Shown here: piece by piece, positions 53,824 to 62,762 of the stretch | Layout: each line of letters begins with the position of its first letter | How positions within the stretch are numbered: position 1 is the stretch's first letter | Source of the DNA: Paenibacillus phocaeensis | Lineage (GTDB): Bacteria > Bacillota > Bacilli > Paenibacillales > Paenibacillaceae | NCBI RefSeq assembly: GCF_900021165.1 | Contig: NZ_FCOQ01000009.1 | Span: 309,409 to 373,408 of the forward strand | DNA length: 64,000 bases | Direction of reading: 5' to 3' | Notes under the pieces: generated by a model | The model's input: only the letters and a program-made list of their open reading frames with translations | What the model was told of the DNA's origin: nothing | The model's database searches: none | Made by a program: the position numbers and the translations under genes

Positions 53824-55604
53824 GGTAGTTCTAACTCCTCCTCTGGTCCAAACTTCCCTTCGTTAAATCGCCGGATCGTATCCAAAGGAAGTTTCGGTTC
53901 GCGATCAAAGGTTAGCAACCCGTTGATTTCTTGCTCCACGTCGGTTAATTGCGTATAGCAGTAGCCTTGGATTAACGGCGAATCGTGCATGGCCTGAATG
54001 ACGGCCTTCACCCGCTGTTCGAAATCCTTAACATCGCTGGCTCCCGAGTACCCCCAACCGCTCTGAACTCCAGTCTGAAATGAAATTCCTCCAAATTCCG
54101 TCATCAAAACGGGTTGTCCCTCGTAACGGTAGCCCTTCACATACATATCCCGATTTTGCGGAGCGTCGAGCGCCGTTTCAATCCGGCTGTATTTTTGGGT
54201 TAAATCCTCGTAATCCCACCGATAGTCATGAATCGTACACAAGTCCGATTGCGCATGCTCCCAACCGTCGTTGGAAATAACCAGCCGCGTTGGATCCAAC
54301 GATCTGGTGAAGTGGTACATCGCGATGGCATGCTGACGTTGCTGCTCGTCCACCTTCACGTTCGGGATCCCCCAGCTTTCATTCAGCGGCACCCAAGTGA
54401 TGATCGAAGGGCTGTTGAAATCGCGATGAATGGCTTCGGCCCATTCGGCTGTAAACCTTTTCGCGTAATTCTCGCTGAAAGCATAGGCATTGGCAGCCTC
54501 TCCCCAAACGACGAGTCCCAATTTGTCGCACCAATACAGAAAGCGTGGATCTTCGATCTTCTGATGTTTCCGGACGCCGTTGAACCCCATGCGCTTGGTC
54601 AGCTCCACATCGCGTCGCAGGTCCTCATCGGACGGAGCCGTTAAGATCCCTCCCGGAAAGTAGCCTTGATCCAGAACGGCCTTCATATAAAACGGACGGT
54701 TATTTAGACACAGCTTGCCGCTGTCCACGGATACCTTGCGCATCCCGAAGTAACTACGGACTGAATCGAGCAATTCGCCGTTAACGAACACCCGGTATTC
54801 CACCTCATACAGATTCGGATGTTCCGGGCTCCACCATCGTCCCATGCCATGGTCGTTGAAATCATGCAGTTCGATCCGTCGCTTCTGCTCTGGGGCTGTC
54901 ATCTTGCATTCATCGGCAACCAGCGTTTCTCCCTCAAAGGAAATGACGGTCTGCAGCGTGATTTCCGCCTGTTCCGTCCAGCCCTCCAGAGCGTAATGAA
55001 TCCCGATTTCATTCCGGTCGATATCCGGATAATAATACACCTGGCGCAAATGAATCGGCGCTACCGCCTCCATCCATACAGGCTGCCAAATTCCTGTCGT
55101 CGAAGTATAGAAGATCAGTTCGGATTGTTCTTTCCAGTATTGCTTGCCGCGCGGCAAGGTGACGTCCTTGCTGAAATCCTGGGCACGCAACGTGATTGTG
55201 TTTGAACCGGACTCCCTCAGCGCATGGGTGATGTCCGCCTTAAACGGGGTATGTCCCCCTTCATGGGTTACCACCATCTGGCCATTCACCCAAACCGTAG
55301 AAGCATAATCCACCGCTCCAAAGTGTAAAATGATCCGCTTTCCCTTCATTTCCTCGGGAATATCGATCGTTCTCTTATACCATACGGTATCGTGGAATTC
55401 TGTAACACCGATTCCGCTTAACTCGCTTTGATAGCAGAAAGGCACACGGATCGTTTGTTCTAACTCCTTATCCCTATACCACCCTTCAGTTATGCCAACT
55501 TGCTGATCGTCAAACTGAAATTGCCATTCCCCGTTTAAGCTTAGCCACAAATCTCGCTCAAACTGGGGGCGCGGGTATTCCCCGCGCGGATTTATGCCGT
55601 TCAT
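53820..55604 (-). CDS. glycoside hydrolase family 2 enzyme
   Basis: 594 aa, cytosolic. SLNGEWQFQFDD, TVWVNGQMVVTHEGGHTPF, PLNESWGIPN (acid/base), MTEFGGISF (nucleophile). Closer to the GH2 at 42369-44123 (shared LPRGKQYWxxQS, YxGASD) than to its tandem neighbour. ATG at 55604 with GAGGGGAG 11 nt upstream; ATG at 55625 overlaps the stop of the binding-protein gene but lacks a ribosome site. Confidence 0.92.
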   Translation of the reverse strand: MNGINPRGEYPRPQFERDLWLSLNGEWQFQFDDQQVGITEGWYRDKELEQTIRVPFCYQSELSGIGVTEFHDTVWYKRTIDIPEEMKGKRIILHFGAVDYASTVWVNGQMVVTHEGGHTPFKADITHALRESGSNTITLRAQDFSKDVTLPRGKQYWKEQSELIFYTSTTGIWQPVWMEAVAPIHLRQVYYYPDIDRNEIGIHYALEGWTEQAEITLQTVISFEGETLVADECKMTAPEQKRRIELHDFNDHGMGRWWSPEHPNLYEVEYRVFVNGELLDSVRSYFGMRKVSVDSGKLCLNNRPFYMKAVLDQGYFPGGILTAPSDEDLRRDVELTKRMGFNGVRKHQKIEDPRFLYWCDKLGLVVWGEAANAYAFSENYAKRFTAEWAEAIHRDFNSPSIITWVPLNESWGIPNVKVDEQQRQHAIAMYHFTRSLDPTRLVISNDGWEHAQSDLCTIHDYRWDYEDLTQKYSRIETALDAPQNRDMYVKGYRYEGQPVLMTEFGGISFQTGVQSGWGYSGASDVKDFEQRVKAVIQAMHDSPLIQGYCYTQLTDVEQEINGLLTFDREPKLPLDTIRRFNEGKFGPEEELELP

Positions 55605-55621
55605 GTTGTTTGCATCTCCCC

Positions 55622-57052
55622 TCATGATTGCCCCAAGCCAACATAATTAATTTCTTTTTCAAATTCCTTCTCCATTTGATCCAGCGCTTCTTGCGGGGTT
55701 AGGAAATCCCGTAAAACCGCCTGAATTGCATTCTCCATAATATCGTTCAACTTCGATGAGACGAACGGTACGTCCGGATCGACCAGAATTTTAGCCGCCG
55801 ATAAGGATTCCAGCAGGGCCGAATACATCGGATTGGAAGCCATCACTTCCGGACGTTCATAATTGGATGTCCGGGTCGGATCCATGGTGTATCCGATTTT
55901 CAACAATTCCCCGTCTTTCGAGGTAACGTATTCTAGGAACTTGTAGGTCGCTTCGGGATACTTGGTCGTATTCGTCATCGCGATCGCCCAACCGCCCATT
56001 GTCGGCGACCCTCCTGGCGTAACACCAAAACCAACCTTTCCTTTGACCTTCGATTGTTCGCCTTCGATTGTGCTGAACAGCCCCGGCCATTGTTCCATCA
56101 TGGCCACCTCGCCGCTGGCGAACAAGGCGTTAGCTTCATCCCATCCCAATTGAAGCCATTCCGACGGGGCATATTTGCGCAACTCAAGCATCGTTTCCAT
56201 GGCTTTCAGGCCCGCTTCGTTATTAAATGCCGGTTTGAAATTTTCATCAACGTCTTTCCCGCCGAATGCCGCCAACCGATTTTGCCAGATCAAACGGCTG
56301 TTGGTCTTGGATGCCATTGAACTATACCCGTATTTGGTCGGAGAATCGGGATTATATTTCTGCGTGAAGAACTCGGCCGTCGCCAGGAAATCCTCAACTG
56401 TAGTTGGCACCGCCAGCTCTTTCCCTGTTTTCTCCTTATACTGCTTCTGGATCTCCGGGTCTTCGAACAGGTCTTTACGATAGAAGAATAGCTGCGAATC
56501 CGGCTTGTACGGGAAAGCAACCAACTTCCCTTTATATTTGCCATAGCTCTCCAACAAGCTTGGGATAAAATCTTCCAAATCTAAATTGGGGCTTCCGATG
56601 GAATCCACATAAGGCTGCAAATCCTGGATCAGTCCACCTTCCGCGTAACCGTGCACGTTAGCCACCGGCATCAAAACGGCATCAAAGTGATTTCCTGTAT
56701 TCAGGTCGAGCTGGATTTTCTCCACGTCGGTTCCTGCCGGAAAACTTTGAATTTCCACCTTCGCGCCCGAAGCTTGTTCGAAATATTGGGCGGCATTTTT
56801 CAAAGCGTCCGCAAAATCACCCGCTCTTGTGGCAACTATAATCTTTTGTCCTTCGTATTGCCCTCCCAGTGTTCCTCCTCCGTTCAGATCCTCCAACTTG
56901 ATCCCGAGCACGTCAGGGGCTTGCACCGTGATTTCTTTGATTTCTCCCTCGCCTTTCGGCGCTGCAGCCTCATCCTTTTTCGCACCGCATGCCCCAAGCA
57001 CCAGTGTGGATGCCAATAAGCATGCCATCGTCAGTTTCCACTTTCTTCTCAT
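55622..57052 (-). CDS. extracellular sugar-binding lipoprotein (MalE/AraN-like, family 1)
   Basis: 476 aa. Signal peptide with lipobox LVLGAC (MACLLASTLVLGACGAKKDE). Family 1 binding-protein traits: IIVATRAGDFADALKNAAQYFEQASGAKVEI, VLMPVANVHGYAEGGLIQDL, ASGEVAMMEQWPG. Third gene of the operon after the two permeases, before two GH2 genes. Probably binds a galactose- or arabinose-containing oligosaccharide. Confidence 0.92.
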   Translation of the reverse strand: MRRKWKLTMACLLASTLVLGACGAKKDEAAAPKGEGEIKEITVQAPDVLGIKLEDLNGGGTLGGQYEGQKIIVATRAGDFADALKNAAQYFEQASGAKVEIQSFPAGTDVEKIQLDLNTGNHFDAVLMPVANVHGYAEGGLIQDLQPYVDSIGSPNLDLEDFIPSLLESYGKYKGKLVAFPYKPDSQLFFYRKDLFEDPEIQKQYKEKTGKELAVPTTVEDFLATAEFFTQKYNPDSPTKYGYSSMASKTNSRLIWQNRLAAFGGKDVDENFKPAFNNEAGLKAMETMLELRKYAPSEWLQLGWDEANALFASGEVAMMEQWPGLFSTIEGEQSKVKGKVGFGVTPGGSPTMGGWAIAMTNTTKYPEATYKFLEYVTSKDGELLKIGYTMDPTRTSNYERPEVMASNPMYSALLESLSAAKILVDPDVPFVSSKLNDIMENAIQAVLRDFLTPQEALDQMEKEFEKEINYVGLGQS

Positions 57053-57084
57053 CTTCAGTTCCCCCTAGAAAGTATATTCTTTTT

Positions 57085-57918
57085 TTAACCTTTGACTGCT
57101 CCGGCGGTAATCCCGGCTTGGACGTATTTTTGCGTCGTTAACGCAAGAATGAGGGCCGGTATGAAAGCGATGGTGCCCGCAGCAGCCAAGGTGCCAAACG
57201 GCGTGTCCTTCTGCAGTTGAATCATGCCGCTGATCCCAAGCGGAAGCGTCTTGTTTTGATCCGTGAATACGAGAACCAGCGACAAGCTGAACTCATTATA
57301 GGCCGCCAGGAATACCAAAATGGAAGCTACGACGATCCCTGGCACGATCAAAGGCAAGGCGATCCTCCAATAGGTGCCGAATTCGCTGCAGCCGTCAATG
57401 CGGGACGCTTCAAACATCTCGGTCGGCAACTCATCAAAGAAGCCCATAAACAGCCAGATGGCCAATGGCAGCGAGGCGGTAATGTAAACGATAATGAGCC
57501 CAAACAGCGTATCGAGAATCCCTAGTTTCTGAAAAATAATATAGTATGGGATGATAAACACGAGCCCGGGAACCATCCGCATGACGATAATGGCATATTG
57601 CCAAAAGGCTTTGCCTTTGAACCTGAACCGCGAAAATCCGTAGCCGGCAAATGTGGCAACGAAACAAGTGCATACGGTTGTCGTTACGGCGACGATTAAG
57701 CTGTTCAGAAAATACGTTCCGATTTGATGCTCCGTAAAGACCTCGACATAGTTTCCCAAAACCCACTGGGAGGGAAAAAATTCAGGAGGTACTTTCATGA
57801 TTTGGCCCACCGACTTGAACGACGTCGTCACAGCCCAATAGATGGGAAACAAAAACAGGACGACGAATAGCAGTAACAACAGGTAGAGCGCGCTTTTCTC
57901 GGCATAATGCTTTTTCAT
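57085..57918 (-). CDS. carbohydrate ABC transporter permease (MalG/AraQ-like)
   Basis: 277 aa, six transmembrane helices. EAA loop PTEMFEASRIDGCSEFGTYWRIALPLIVPG; C-terminal KYVQAGITAGAVKG typical of MalG-type permeases. 16 bp after the MalF-like gene. Confidence 0.94.
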   Translation of the reverse strand: MKKHYAEKSALYLLLLLFVVLFLFPIYWAVTTSFKSVGQIMKVPPEFFPSQWVLGNYVEVFTEHQIGTYFLNSLIVAVTTTVCTCFVATFAGYGFSRFRFKGKAFWQYAIIVMRMVPGLVFIIPYYIIFQKLGILDTLFGLIIVYITASLPLAIWLFMGFFDELPTEMFEASRIDGCSEFGTYWRIALPLIVPGIVVASILVFLAAYNEFSLSLVLVFTDQNKTLPLGISGMIQLQKDTPFGTLAAAGTIAFIPALILALTTQKYVQAGITAGAVKG

Positions 57919-57934
57919 AGTTCTCCCCCCCTTT

Positions 57935-58837
57935 CTATTGTCGTTCGTTACGAAGCACTTTCAGAAATAACAGCGTGACGACGACGATGATCGCAAAGAA
58001 GATCAACGCTCCGGCAGACCCTGCCCCAACGTTCATATAACGAAACGCTGTCTTGTAAATCATCGTTCCCATCGTCTCTGTCGAGTCCCCTGGCCCACCG
58101 TCCGTCAAGATCATGATCGAATCGAATATCTTCAAAGCGTCCATCACCCGCAACGAAACGACCAGCGCAATAAAATTTCGAATCAGAGGCAGTGTAATCT
58201 TAAAGAACGTTTTGAAGCGGGTAGCCCCGTCGATATATGCACTTTCATAAATATCCTTTGGTACCGTTTGCAAAGCTGCGATCAAGATGAGCATACAAAA
58301 TGGGGTGGAGCCCCAAACATCGATGAGAATAATGGCGATCTTTGCCGGCAGCGTTTCTCCTGTCCAGGCGACCGCTTCCAGCCCGAGTGACTGGATTAAA
58401 TAATTGATTGGGCCGTAAATGGCACCAAACAAGATCTTCCACATCGTTGTCGACACGACGGGAGCCAACATCATCGGTAGAATAAATAGGCTTTTGAAAA
58501 TCCTTGTCTGCCTGCTAACTTTCTCATTATTCAAAATCAGTGCCAGCACCATGCCTAACGTTACGTTTATAGCCACCGTGAAGAAGGTAAAAACCAGCGT
58601 CCACCCGATCGACTTCATAAACGGACCATTGCTGAACATATATCGGTAGTTTTCCAATCCCCCAAACTTGATCATGCTGTTTGGTAATGAAAGGTTATAG
58701 TTCAGCATGCTGATGTATACGGAGTAAAGCAAAGGCACTATAGCCAATAAAGTGATTAGTAATACGGCGGGGCTAATGAAAATATAGGGCAGCATTCTCT
58801 CTGAAAGTTTTTTCGTGCGCCCTGTATCCGCTTTCAT
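57935..58837 (-). CDS. carbohydrate ABC transporter permease (MalF/AraP-like)
   Basis: 300 aa, six transmembrane helices. YIFISPAVLLITLLAIVPLLYSVYISM at the N-terminus, EAA loop PKDIYESAYIDGATRFKTFFKITLPLI, and DALKIFDSIMILTDGGPGDSTETM typical of MalF-type permeases. ATG at 58837 after GAGGGG; the frame is open to 58927 without a ribosome site. First gene of the operon divergent from the AraR-like regulator. No ATPase gene is linked. Confidence 0.94.
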   Translation of the reverse strand: MKADTGRTKKLSERMLPYIFISPAVLLITLLAIVPLLYSVYISMLNYNLSLPNSMIKFGGLENYRYMFSNGPFMKSIGWTLVFTFFTVAINVTLGMVLALILNNEKVSRQTRIFKSLFILPMMLAPVVSTTMWKILFGAIYGPINYLIQSLGLEAVAWTGETLPAKIAIILIDVWGSTPFCMLILIAALQTVPKDIYESAYIDGATRFKTFFKITLPLIRNFIALVVSLRVMDALKIFDSIMILTDGGPGDSTETMGTMIYKTAFRYMNVGAGSAGALIFFAIIVVVTLLFLKVLRNERQ

Positions 58838-58989
58838 ATAAATCCCCTCACCCCTTTCTGTTGCGCTTTCCATTGCTGAATTCCTTCCCCGCAGGTTAGG
58901 TTTGTACTGCTTAACGTACTGTGCCACCTCCTAGTGAAAAACATGCAAGGTTCGAGGCAGGACCATTCAAACCCTTTGTAGAATACATA

Positions 58990-59031
58990 TTAGTATATAT
59001 AAATAAATTATCATATACTAAATATAGTATA
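58990..59031. promoter_or_regulatory. operators in the permease-operon promoter
   Basis: TATACTA-AATA-TAGTATA (59014-59031, perfect 7-bp arms) with a further half-site TTAGTATA (58990-58997). The same TAGTATA/TATACTA words form the site at 59150-59161, so all three are likely bound by the divergent regulator. Confidence 0.7.
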
Positions 59032-59149
59032 AAGTTTTATGTAATTTTAAAATTCCCTTTTGTATCATGGTTTTTTAATTCAAAAGTTAATATAATGATG
59101 TGACTTCCGGTTTGTATGGACACATCTTTCCTTTAACTATATAATCAAC

Positions 59150-59161
59150 TTAGTATACTAA
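59150..59161. promoter_or_regulatory. palindromic operator before the AraR-like regulator
   Basis: TTAGTATACTAA, a perfect 12-bp palindrome 23 nt before the TTG start; likely autoregulation. Confidence 0.72.
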
Positions 59162-59184
59162 TTCCAGTTGGATGTGAGTGAAAA

Positions 59185-60273
59185 TTGACCAAAGAACAGC
59201 CATTGTATAAACAAATCCAGGAGAAGATCAAGGAACAAATTCGGCAGGGCGCATTGCGTCCCGGGGATCGGGTCGGATCGGAGAAAGAACTTTCCAAACT
59301 TTATCGCGTCAGTCAGATTACAACTAAAAATGCGCTGATTGGCCTTGCTGAGGAGGGCTGGGTTGAACGGATTCAGGGCAAGGGGACCTTCGTTTCCCTT
59401 CAATGGGACCCTGTTCGCCTTCCCCCGGCTCATCCGATGATTATCGGTGTGATCTTCCCAAGCATGAAAACTCGAATTGATCAACAACTGCTGAATTATA
59501 TTGAAAAATATGCCTACGAGGAAGGATTTCAAATTTTGCTGCGGGTCACGCGGGAGTCTGTCGAGCGGGAAACCGAGGCCATCCGCCAATTGCTGGATTT
59601 TGGCGTAAAAGGCCTGATCATTTTTCCAACCGAAGCGGAGAACTATAACGAGACTATCATTCAACTGGCATTCGACAAATTTCCGGTTGTCCTGGTGGAT
59701 AGATTTTTCAAAAATATCCGCATGGCCAGTGTGACCTCAGATAACGTGCAGGGGGCTTTTGACGCGATCGACTATTTATTGTCCAAAGGACACCAGCATA
59801 TTGCCTACATTTCGCCGGAAATTACGAACTCGGTCACGGAGGATCGGGCCGCGGGTTATGAAAAGGCTTTTCTTAAGCACCACTTCCCGATCGATAAGAC
59901 CTTGTGGTGCACGCTTGATTTGCCTGTCCTCCAACAAAATCAGGCTAAGCGGAAAATTGCTGATTTTTTAAGAGACAAGGAGCATATCACAGCCATTTTC
60001 ACCGTAAATGTTCAGCTGGCCCATAATGTTTACGAGTACTTAAGCGATCGGCATTTACTGGATCAAATCGAGCTGGTGACCTTCGACAACCCGGAATTGC
60101 CCGGTGTGTCCTATGTGGCCCAGAACATCGAGGAGATCAGCCGCAAAACCGTAGAATTGTTGAAAAGCCAACTGGACGGCCAGGACGCTCCACAACATCA
60201 TCTTGAACCCGTTCAGCTCTATTTGAAGGACAGGAAGAAGAGATCGGCCGTCCTTATGCAAGAGCAGCAATAA
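59185..60273 (+). CDS. GntR/LacI-type sugar regulator (AraR-like)
   Basis: 362 aa. N-terminal GntR winged helix (LYKQIQEKIKEQIRQGALRPGDRVGSEKELSKLYRVSQITTKNALIGLAEEGWVERIQGKGTF) and a LacI-type periplasmic-binding effector domain (IIGVIFPSMKTRIDQQLLNYIEKYAYEEGFQI). This GntR+LacI fusion is the AraR architecture. TTG start at 59185, since homology begins at once; GGATGTGAG upstream is a weak ribosome site. Divergent from the MalFG-type operon with three matching palindromic sites between, so it is its likely repressor. Confidence 0.92.
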   Translation: MTKEQPLYKQIQEKIKEQIRQGALRPGDRVGSEKELSKLYRVSQITTKNALIGLAEEGWVERIQGKGTFVSLQWDPVRLPPAHPMIIGVIFPSMKTRIDQQLLNYIEKYAYEEGFQILLRVTRESVERETEAIRQLLDFGVKGLIIFPTEAENYNETIIQLAFDKFPVVLVDRFFKNIRMASVTSDNVQGAFDAIDYLLSKGHQHIAYISPEITNSVTEDRAAGYEKAFLKHHFPIDKTLWCTLDLPVLQQNQAKRKIADFLRDKEHITAIFTVNVQLAHNVYEYLSDRHLLDQIELVTFDNPELPGVSYVAQNIEEISRKTVELLKSQLDGQDAPQHHLEPVQLYLKDRKKRSAVLMQEQQ

Positions 60274-60275
60274 AT

Positions 60276-60313
60276 AAACCCCTGATTTCTTCACATGCAG
60301 AAATCAGGGGTTT
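60276..60313. terminator. bidirectional terminator
   Basis: AAACCCCTGATTTCT-loop-AGAAATCAGGGGTTT, 15-bp arms, between the convergent regulator and GH42 genes. Confidence 0.93.
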
Positions 60314-60339
60314 GCTCTTCTCTCACCTGCTAAACCGCG

Positions 60340-62421
60340 CTAAACCTCCCGCTTCAAAATGGCGATCCCATTGACCGGCAGCTCGATTGCGCCCTCCGCC
60401 GCCCGGCCGGTCTCGACATCGGTATAGCTGCGGCGGTCGAGTTCGACGCGGGCGGCGCGGCCGGAGAAATTCTGCACGAAGACGTATTCGTGCTGGCCGT
60501 CCGTCCGCACCTGTGCGGTCACTCCCGCCGGCAGGTCGGTATCCAGCGCCCGGCGGACACCGGCGTCCTGAACGAGCTTGCCGTAAAGCACCGCGTAGAA
60601 GGCCGGATCGCTGACGCGGGCCGCCAAATAATACGCTTTGCCTTGGCCCAGTTCGTTGACCGTGAAAGCCGGCTTCCCGGCGTAGAAATCGTCGCGGTAC
60701 ACGCCAAGTACCTGGGAGCCCTCCGCATGGATATGCTCGCACAGCTCATGAATGTCATACGTCCCGCGAAGGCCCAGCGGATTCCCTTCTTCGAGAATCA
60801 GCGCGTTGCGGTCATGATCGTGCAGACCATCGATTTCCTCCGCCCACACGCCAACCGTCTTGCGCAGCGGTCCCGGGAACCCGGTCAGGTGGCACAGGTC
60901 GTTCTCGTCGACAATCCCCGACCAATACGTCACAAACAAGGTGCCGCCGTCCTTCACGAACTGCTCGATCTTGGCTCCGGTTTCTTCCCGGAGCAAGTAA
61001 GCCATCGGGACGACAAGCAGCTTGTAGCCGCTGAAGTCGTCGAACGAACCGATGATGTCCGTCGGTACGCCCAGCTCCCACAAGGCGCGGTACTGCTGCA
61101 TCACGGTCTCTTCATAATGGATGCCTTTGTTGCGCGGACCCTGTGCGTCGTTGATCGCCCAGCGGTTATCCCAATCGAACAGGAGGGCCGCTTCCGCCGG
61201 AACGGCGGTACCCAGCACCTCTGTCAACTCCGACAGGGTCTGGCCAAGCGCGGCGACATCCTCGAACACTCGAGTATGCTCATGCCCAACATGATCGATC
61301 ACCGCGCCGTGGAATTTCTCGCTGGAGCCGCGGCTTTTGCGCCATTGGAAATATTGCACCGTATCGGAGCCGTGGGCCACCGCCTGCAGGGAGGAAAGCT
61401 TGTGCATGCCCGGGCGCTTCAGCTTGCTGACCGGCTGCCAGTTCGTGAGCGAAGGCGTGCTTTCCATCAGCATAAACGGCTTTTGTTTCAACGAGCGGAA
61501 CAAGTCATGATTGAAGGCAAACCAGGCCCCCACGCCGGCGTCGGAATCCGCCTCATGCCACATCGGGTAAGCATCCCAGGAGATGACGTCCACGACCTTC
61601 GCAAACTCGCGGTAATCCAGCCCGTAGAATAAATCCATCATATTTACCGTGCAAGGCAGATCCGGGTTGATCCGCTTCAGCGGTTCGATTTCATGCTTGT
61701 AGAAATCGATCGTTTGGTCGGACACGAACCGGCGCCAGTCGAGGTTCTGCCCGTGCACCATCATTTCGCCGTGCGGGGCCGGGGATTCCACCTGCGACCA
61801 GGAGGTATACGTATGGCTCCAGAAGTTCGTCCACCAGGCGCGGTTGAGCGCATCCAGCGAGCCGTACTTCCGCTTAAGCCAGGTGCGGAAGGCTTCCTGA
61901 CAGTAGTCGCAGTGGCACTCTCCGCCGTATTCGTTGGACACATGCCAGCCGACTACCGCCGGATGACTGGAATACCGCTCCGCCAGCCGGGTGTTCATCT
62001 GCGTTACTTTTTCCCGGTAAACAGGGGACGTAAAGCAATGGTTATGGCGCATGCCATGAAGGTTGCGCACGCGGTTCTTCTCGACGCGCAGCACCTCCGG
62101 GTACTTCTCCGACATCCAGGCCGGCCGGGCACCGCTTGGCGTTGCCAACCAGGCGTAAATGCCGTTCTCGGCAAACGTGTCCAGCGCGCGGTCCAGCCAT
62201 TCGAAGCGGTAAACGCCTTCTTCCGGCTCCAGCGAAGCCCAGGAGAAGATGCCAATCGCCATCACGTTGCAGTGGGCCAGCTTCATCATACGGATGTCCT
62301 CCGCCAGGACCTGCGGGTCATGCAGCCATTGATCGGGATTATAGTCGGCCCCGTGCATGAAGACCGGCAACTTGTCGCTGATTGGCGGGAATTTCATCAT
62401 CGGTTTTGTGTTTCTACTCAT
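60340..62421 (-). CDS. GH42 beta-galactosidase
   Basis: 693 aa, cytosolic. GH42 traits: GADYNPDQWLHDPQVLAEDIRMMKLAHCN, the Cys cluster ECHCDYCQEAF, acid/base Glu in HVSNEYGGECHC and nucleophile Glu in MLMESTPS; then the Gln-amidotransferase-like and C-terminal beta domains. Hydrolyses beta-galactosides from imported oligosaccharides. ATG at 62421 after GGAGAGGAG; the longer open frame upstream reads through a repeat array. Paired with the binding-protein gene on its 5' side. Confidence 0.94.
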   Translation of the reverse strand: MSRNTKPMMKFPPISDKLPVFMHGADYNPDQWLHDPQVLAEDIRMMKLAHCNVMAIGIFSWASLEPEEGVYRFEWLDRALDTFAENGIYAWLATPSGARPAWMSEKYPEVLRVEKNRVRNLHGMRHNHCFTSPVYREKVTQMNTRLAERYSSHPAVVGWHVSNEYGGECHCDYCQEAFRTWLKRKYGSLDALNRAWWTNFWSHTYTSWSQVESPAPHGEMMVHGQNLDWRRFVSDQTIDFYKHEIEPLKRINPDLPCTVNMMDLFYGLDYREFAKVVDVISWDAYPMWHEADSDAGVGAWFAFNHDLFRSLKQKPFMLMESTPSLTNWQPVSKLKRPGMHKLSSLQAVAHGSDTVQYFQWRKSRGSSEKFHGAVIDHVGHEHTRVFEDVAALGQTLSELTEVLGTAVPAEAALLFDWDNRWAINDAQGPRNKGIHYEETVMQQYRALWELGVPTDIIGSFDDFSGYKLLVVPMAYLLREETGAKIEQFVKDGGTLFVTYWSGIVDENDLCHLTGFPGPLRKTVGVWAEEIDGLHDHDRNALILEEGNPLGLRGTYDIHELCEHIHAEGSQVLGVYRDDFYAGKPAFTVNELGQGKAYYLAARVSDPAFYAVLYGKLVQDAGVRRALDTDLPAGVTAQVRTDGQHEYVFVQNFSGRAARVELDRRSYTDVETGRAAEGAIELPVNGIAILKREV

Positions 62422-62488
62422 AGGTATATCTCCTCTCCGTTTCTGATCTGTATTGAAGTAGATTGAATTCCAACGACTTATCGCGAAA

Positions 62489-62664
62489 TGCAAAAGTGCA
62501 GTTGATCTCCCTGTCACGCCCCGCTTGCGGCCCTTCAAATGCAAAAGTGCATCTGATTTCCGGGCACCGGCCCCTTTTTGTCTCAATCGCCTTCAGCCGG
62601 ATGTACTTATGCACTTCACTCGCTTCATAAGGGAATTTCCCCGTAAATCGAATGCACTTTTGCA
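62489..62664. repeat. array of four TGCA-N4-TGCA elements
   Basis: TGCAAAAGTGCA at 62489 and 62540, TGTACTTATGCA at 62602, TGCACTTTTGCA at 62653; spacing 51, 62 and 51 bp, with the last two in reverse orientation. Occupies the 340-bp gap before the GH42 gene. Same plan as 15330-15502. Confidence 0.75.
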
Positions 62665-62762
62665 GTTCGCTCTCCCCAACGGCCGTTACGGTTACTCTTT
62701 CGACGAAATGTAACTAGGAACGAAAAGGAGGGGACGGGCGTCCCCTCCTTCCACCCCGCCGC

